Assembly: GCA_029961685.1 (NCBI GenBank)
Contig: JARWKL010000015.1
Span: forward strand, 14,196,801-14,260,800
Length of the DNA: 64,000 bases
DNA from: Aristolochia californica
Lineage: Eukaryota > Streptophyta > Magnoliopsida > Piperales > Aristolochiaceae
Reading direction: 5' to 3'
Part shown: in pieces, positions 63,755 through 64,000 of the stretch
Layout of the letters: every line of letters starts with the position of its first letter
Numbering within the stretch: position 1 is the first letter of the stretch
Position numbers and translations under genes: made by a program
The notes under the pieces: model-generated
Seen by the model: the letters and a program-made list of their open reading frames with translations, nothing else
Databases searched by the model: none
Told to the model about the DNA's origin: nothing

Positions 63755-64000
63755 TGCATTTTTAAATGAGTGTTGACTCCCAAACCATAAGTAATTTCTA
63801 ACAAAAATTAGAGGCGTTACACATCATTAATTGATCAAAACATTTACCATGATCATTGGTATTTAGGTCCACTTTTTGAAAAATAGGCAAAAAGTGGGTT
63901 GTTTGGCTCCAGTAAATATCCCACCTCAAGTTAACATGAGAATTTAATTTTTTCTACTGTTTGAAATTTTTCGATCATTAGGTCATTCGCCTCTTCAACA

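Larger units (their letters stand above)
42913..64000. repeat. Satellite block IV, diverged monomers
   Basis: About 32 monomers in the same orientation and phase as block III (markers near 43035, 43722, 44415, 45093, 45780, 46463, 47145, 47840, 48520, 48950, 49600, 50280, 50960, 51640, 52270, 52862, 53565, 54223, 54900, 55570, 56272, 56944, 57625, 58272, 58965, 59640, 60322, 60995, 61670, 62352, 63005, 63690). The mean spacing is about 666 bp because several copies carry deletions. The array runs off the right end of the window. Nothing gene-like is visible. Confidence 0.96.

Noticed and set aside
1..64000. CENP-B-box-like motif in the monomer
   Set aside because: I looked for the TTCG....A..CGGG pattern in the repeated unit and did not see it conserved.
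1..64000. CRISPR array
   Set aside because: The repeats are ~680 bp, contiguous and without unique spacers; this is a eukaryotic satellite.

Overview
This window is almost entirely one tandem satellite array from a flowering plant. A head-to-tail, AT-rich unit of about 680 bp runs from base 1 to base 64000, always in the same orientation, for roughly 90 copies. It carries no credible gene, RNA gene or CRISPR array. The plant assignment rests on the one insertion: its captured gene pieces read as plant proteins (for example a plant-type RPT1 stretch), and its ends are typical of a plant LTR retrotransposon. The array looks like heterochromatin (centromeric, pericentromeric or knob-like), but the sequence alone cannot say which.

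Layout. 1-12362: diverged monomers, with a long-range duplication offset by about 6.85 kb and a small dimer expansion. 12363-24237: a homogenised higher-order repeat (HOR), nine copies of a two-monomer unit of about 1333 bp. It includes a larger 2.6-kb duplication marked by a shared 63-bp deletion. 24238-39447: diverged monomers with many local rearrangements, including 136-bp sub-repeats, a 668-bp tandem duplication and microhomology deletions. 39448-42912: a retroelement insertion. 42913-64000: diverged monomers again, in phase with the left side. One fixed position in the monomer holds a G run that is about 5-7 bases in most copies but expands to 12-39 uninterrupted Gs in more than a dozen.

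The exceptional object is the 3465-bp insertion at 39448-42912, on the minus strand and flanked by a 5-bp target-site duplication (GAAAA). It has a complete 428-bp 3' LTR, a polypurine tract and a short stub that looks like the end of a Ty3-type polyprotein. Instead of gag-pol it carries an intronless 723-codon open frame stitched from pieces of unrelated host mRNAs. The recognisable pieces are poly(A)-binding protein RRM4, the C-terminal domain of glutamate synthase, elongation factor 2 domain II/III and proteasome subunit RPT1, with three pieces I cannot name. The 5' LTR copy is only 205 bp. It stops about 28 nt past its TATA box, so an LTR promoter sits directly upstream of the chimeric gene. 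An A-rich tract just after the frame looks like a captured poly(A) tail. This is best read as a chimeric retrogene built by template switching inside a retrotransposon particle and then inserted into the satellite.
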